Assembly (NCBI GenBank): GCA_017996675.1
Contig: JAGOGN010000100.1
Span: 1 to 5,869, forward strand
Source: Lachnospiraceae bacterium
Lineage (GTDB): Bacteria > Bacillota_A > Clostridia > Lachnospirales > Lachnospiraceae
Reading direction: 5' to 3'
Length of the DNA stretch: 5,869 bases
Under the pieces are notes generated by a model. That model did no database searches. It was not told the DNA's origin and was given only the letters and a program-made list of their open reading frames with translations. Shown piece after piece: positions 5,565 to 5,869 of the stretch. Made by a program: the position numbers and the translations under genes. Positions within the stretch are counted from its first letter, which is position 1. Each line of letters begins with the position of its first letter.

Positions 5565-5869
5565 TGAAGATAAAAGTGCAACCAACTTTATGATCCGGGA
5601 TCAGATGATGAAGGAATTGATTGCACAAGAACCAATCATTCCTTTTACAGACCGGGTGCGAGAGCTCTATGAACAAATGGGAGTGTCGACTATTTTGGTC
5701 ATTGGAGGAAGTGGGGAATACTTGAATGTAGCAGACCAAATCTATCTGATGGATGCGTTGGATCAGTTATATGATCAGATTTACACAGAGGGATTAGATG
5801 CTGTATTTTCCAATTATTTTTATAAATGTTGTCGGTTTTTAGACCTGCCAAGAAAAGAAGAAGTACTTG
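5431..5869 (+). pseudogene. C-terminal part of a COG3044 'predicted ATPase of the ABC class', 5'-truncated and running off the window
   Basis: This frame is open from 5422 to the right edge; the first ATG is at 5431, without a good ribosome binding site. Its translation carries the hallmark blocks of the family (Pfam ABC_ATPase): IPFIGWIPNGSVSDFST, then ASGSTSQAANIMEA (5491-5532). The Walker-B-like block LLFIDEDKSATNFMIRD follows (from 5551), then PFTDRVRELYEQMGVSTILV and IGGSGEYLNVAD. Full-length members run to about 550-580 residues, with the P-loop 'GGGxHGKST' roughly 60-70 residues upstream of the ASGSTSQ block. That N-terminal half is absent here, replaced by the unrelated start of the ORF at 5301 in another frame, so ATP binding as in the family is impossible. 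After MDALDQLYD the sequence departs from what I remember of the family but stays open. The cellular role of COG3044 is unknown. The 3' end is beyond the window. Confidence 0.8.

Noticed and set aside
5554..5739. 61-codon ORF on the - strand
   Set aside because: Antisense to the conserved ATPase segment (DEDKSATNFMIRD), which explains the open frame.
1..5869. CRISPR array, tRNA, rRNA, insertion sequence or prophage parts
   Set aside because: No spaced repeat array, no tRNA-like cloverleaf, and no transposase or integrase frame or paired terminal inverted repeats were seen on either strand.

Overview
This AT-rich window looks like chromosomal DNA from a low-GC Firmicute, most likely a Clostridia/Lachnospiraceae-type gut anaerobe. 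The evidence is strong AGGAGG-type ribosome binding sites, sigma-A-like promoters, short intergenic gaps, a YtrA-type GntR regulator and protein families typical of Clostridia (DUF4825, DUF368, DUF5808, ABC-F). The organism is inferred from style and gene content only.

Left part (1-1500, + strand). The window opens inside a DUF4825-like gene, whose true start lies off the left edge. After 33 bases comes a DUF368/PopT-family membrane protein, a family now linked to recycling of undecaprenyl phosphate, the lipid carrier for the cell wall. Immediately after its stop codon, in the same frame, lies a roughly 36-codon remnant of the C-terminus of a GNAT acetyltransferase. A good intrinsic terminator follows and closes this unit.

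Middle part (1501-3304, + strand). A promoter overlapped by a perfect 7-7-7 inverted repeat drives a two-gene operon: a TTG-initiated GntR/YtrA-type repressor and, with a TAATG stop-start overlap, a 459-residue multi-pass membrane protein with a DUF5808-like motif and a soluble C-terminal domain. The layout suggests self-repression of an envelope-related membrane protein. Its 3' end overlaps the convergent ABC-F gene by 17 bases.

Right part (3288-5869). On the - strand is an intact ABC-F ATPase with two nucleotide-binding domains and the tRNA-contacting linker, so probably a ribosome-acting translation or antibiotic-protection factor. Its likely start is ATG 5024, not the upstream in-frame ATG. 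Upstream lies a 276-base divergent region. On the + strand it holds a strong extended -10 promoter, a roughly 109-nt transcribed leader with a 10-bp direct repeat and a possible tiny leader peptide, and an intrinsic terminator. The ORF after it (5301-5564) is a chimera: an unrecognised N-terminus runs out of frame into the C-terminal half of a COG3044 'predicted ATPase of the ABC class'. The ATPase's P-loop half is missing.

I see no convincing new multi-gene system. The most unusual items are the decayed ATPase and its chimeric ORF, the promoter-leader-terminator unit before it, and the GNAT scar behind popT. The two scars suggest that deletions have shaped this neighbourhood.
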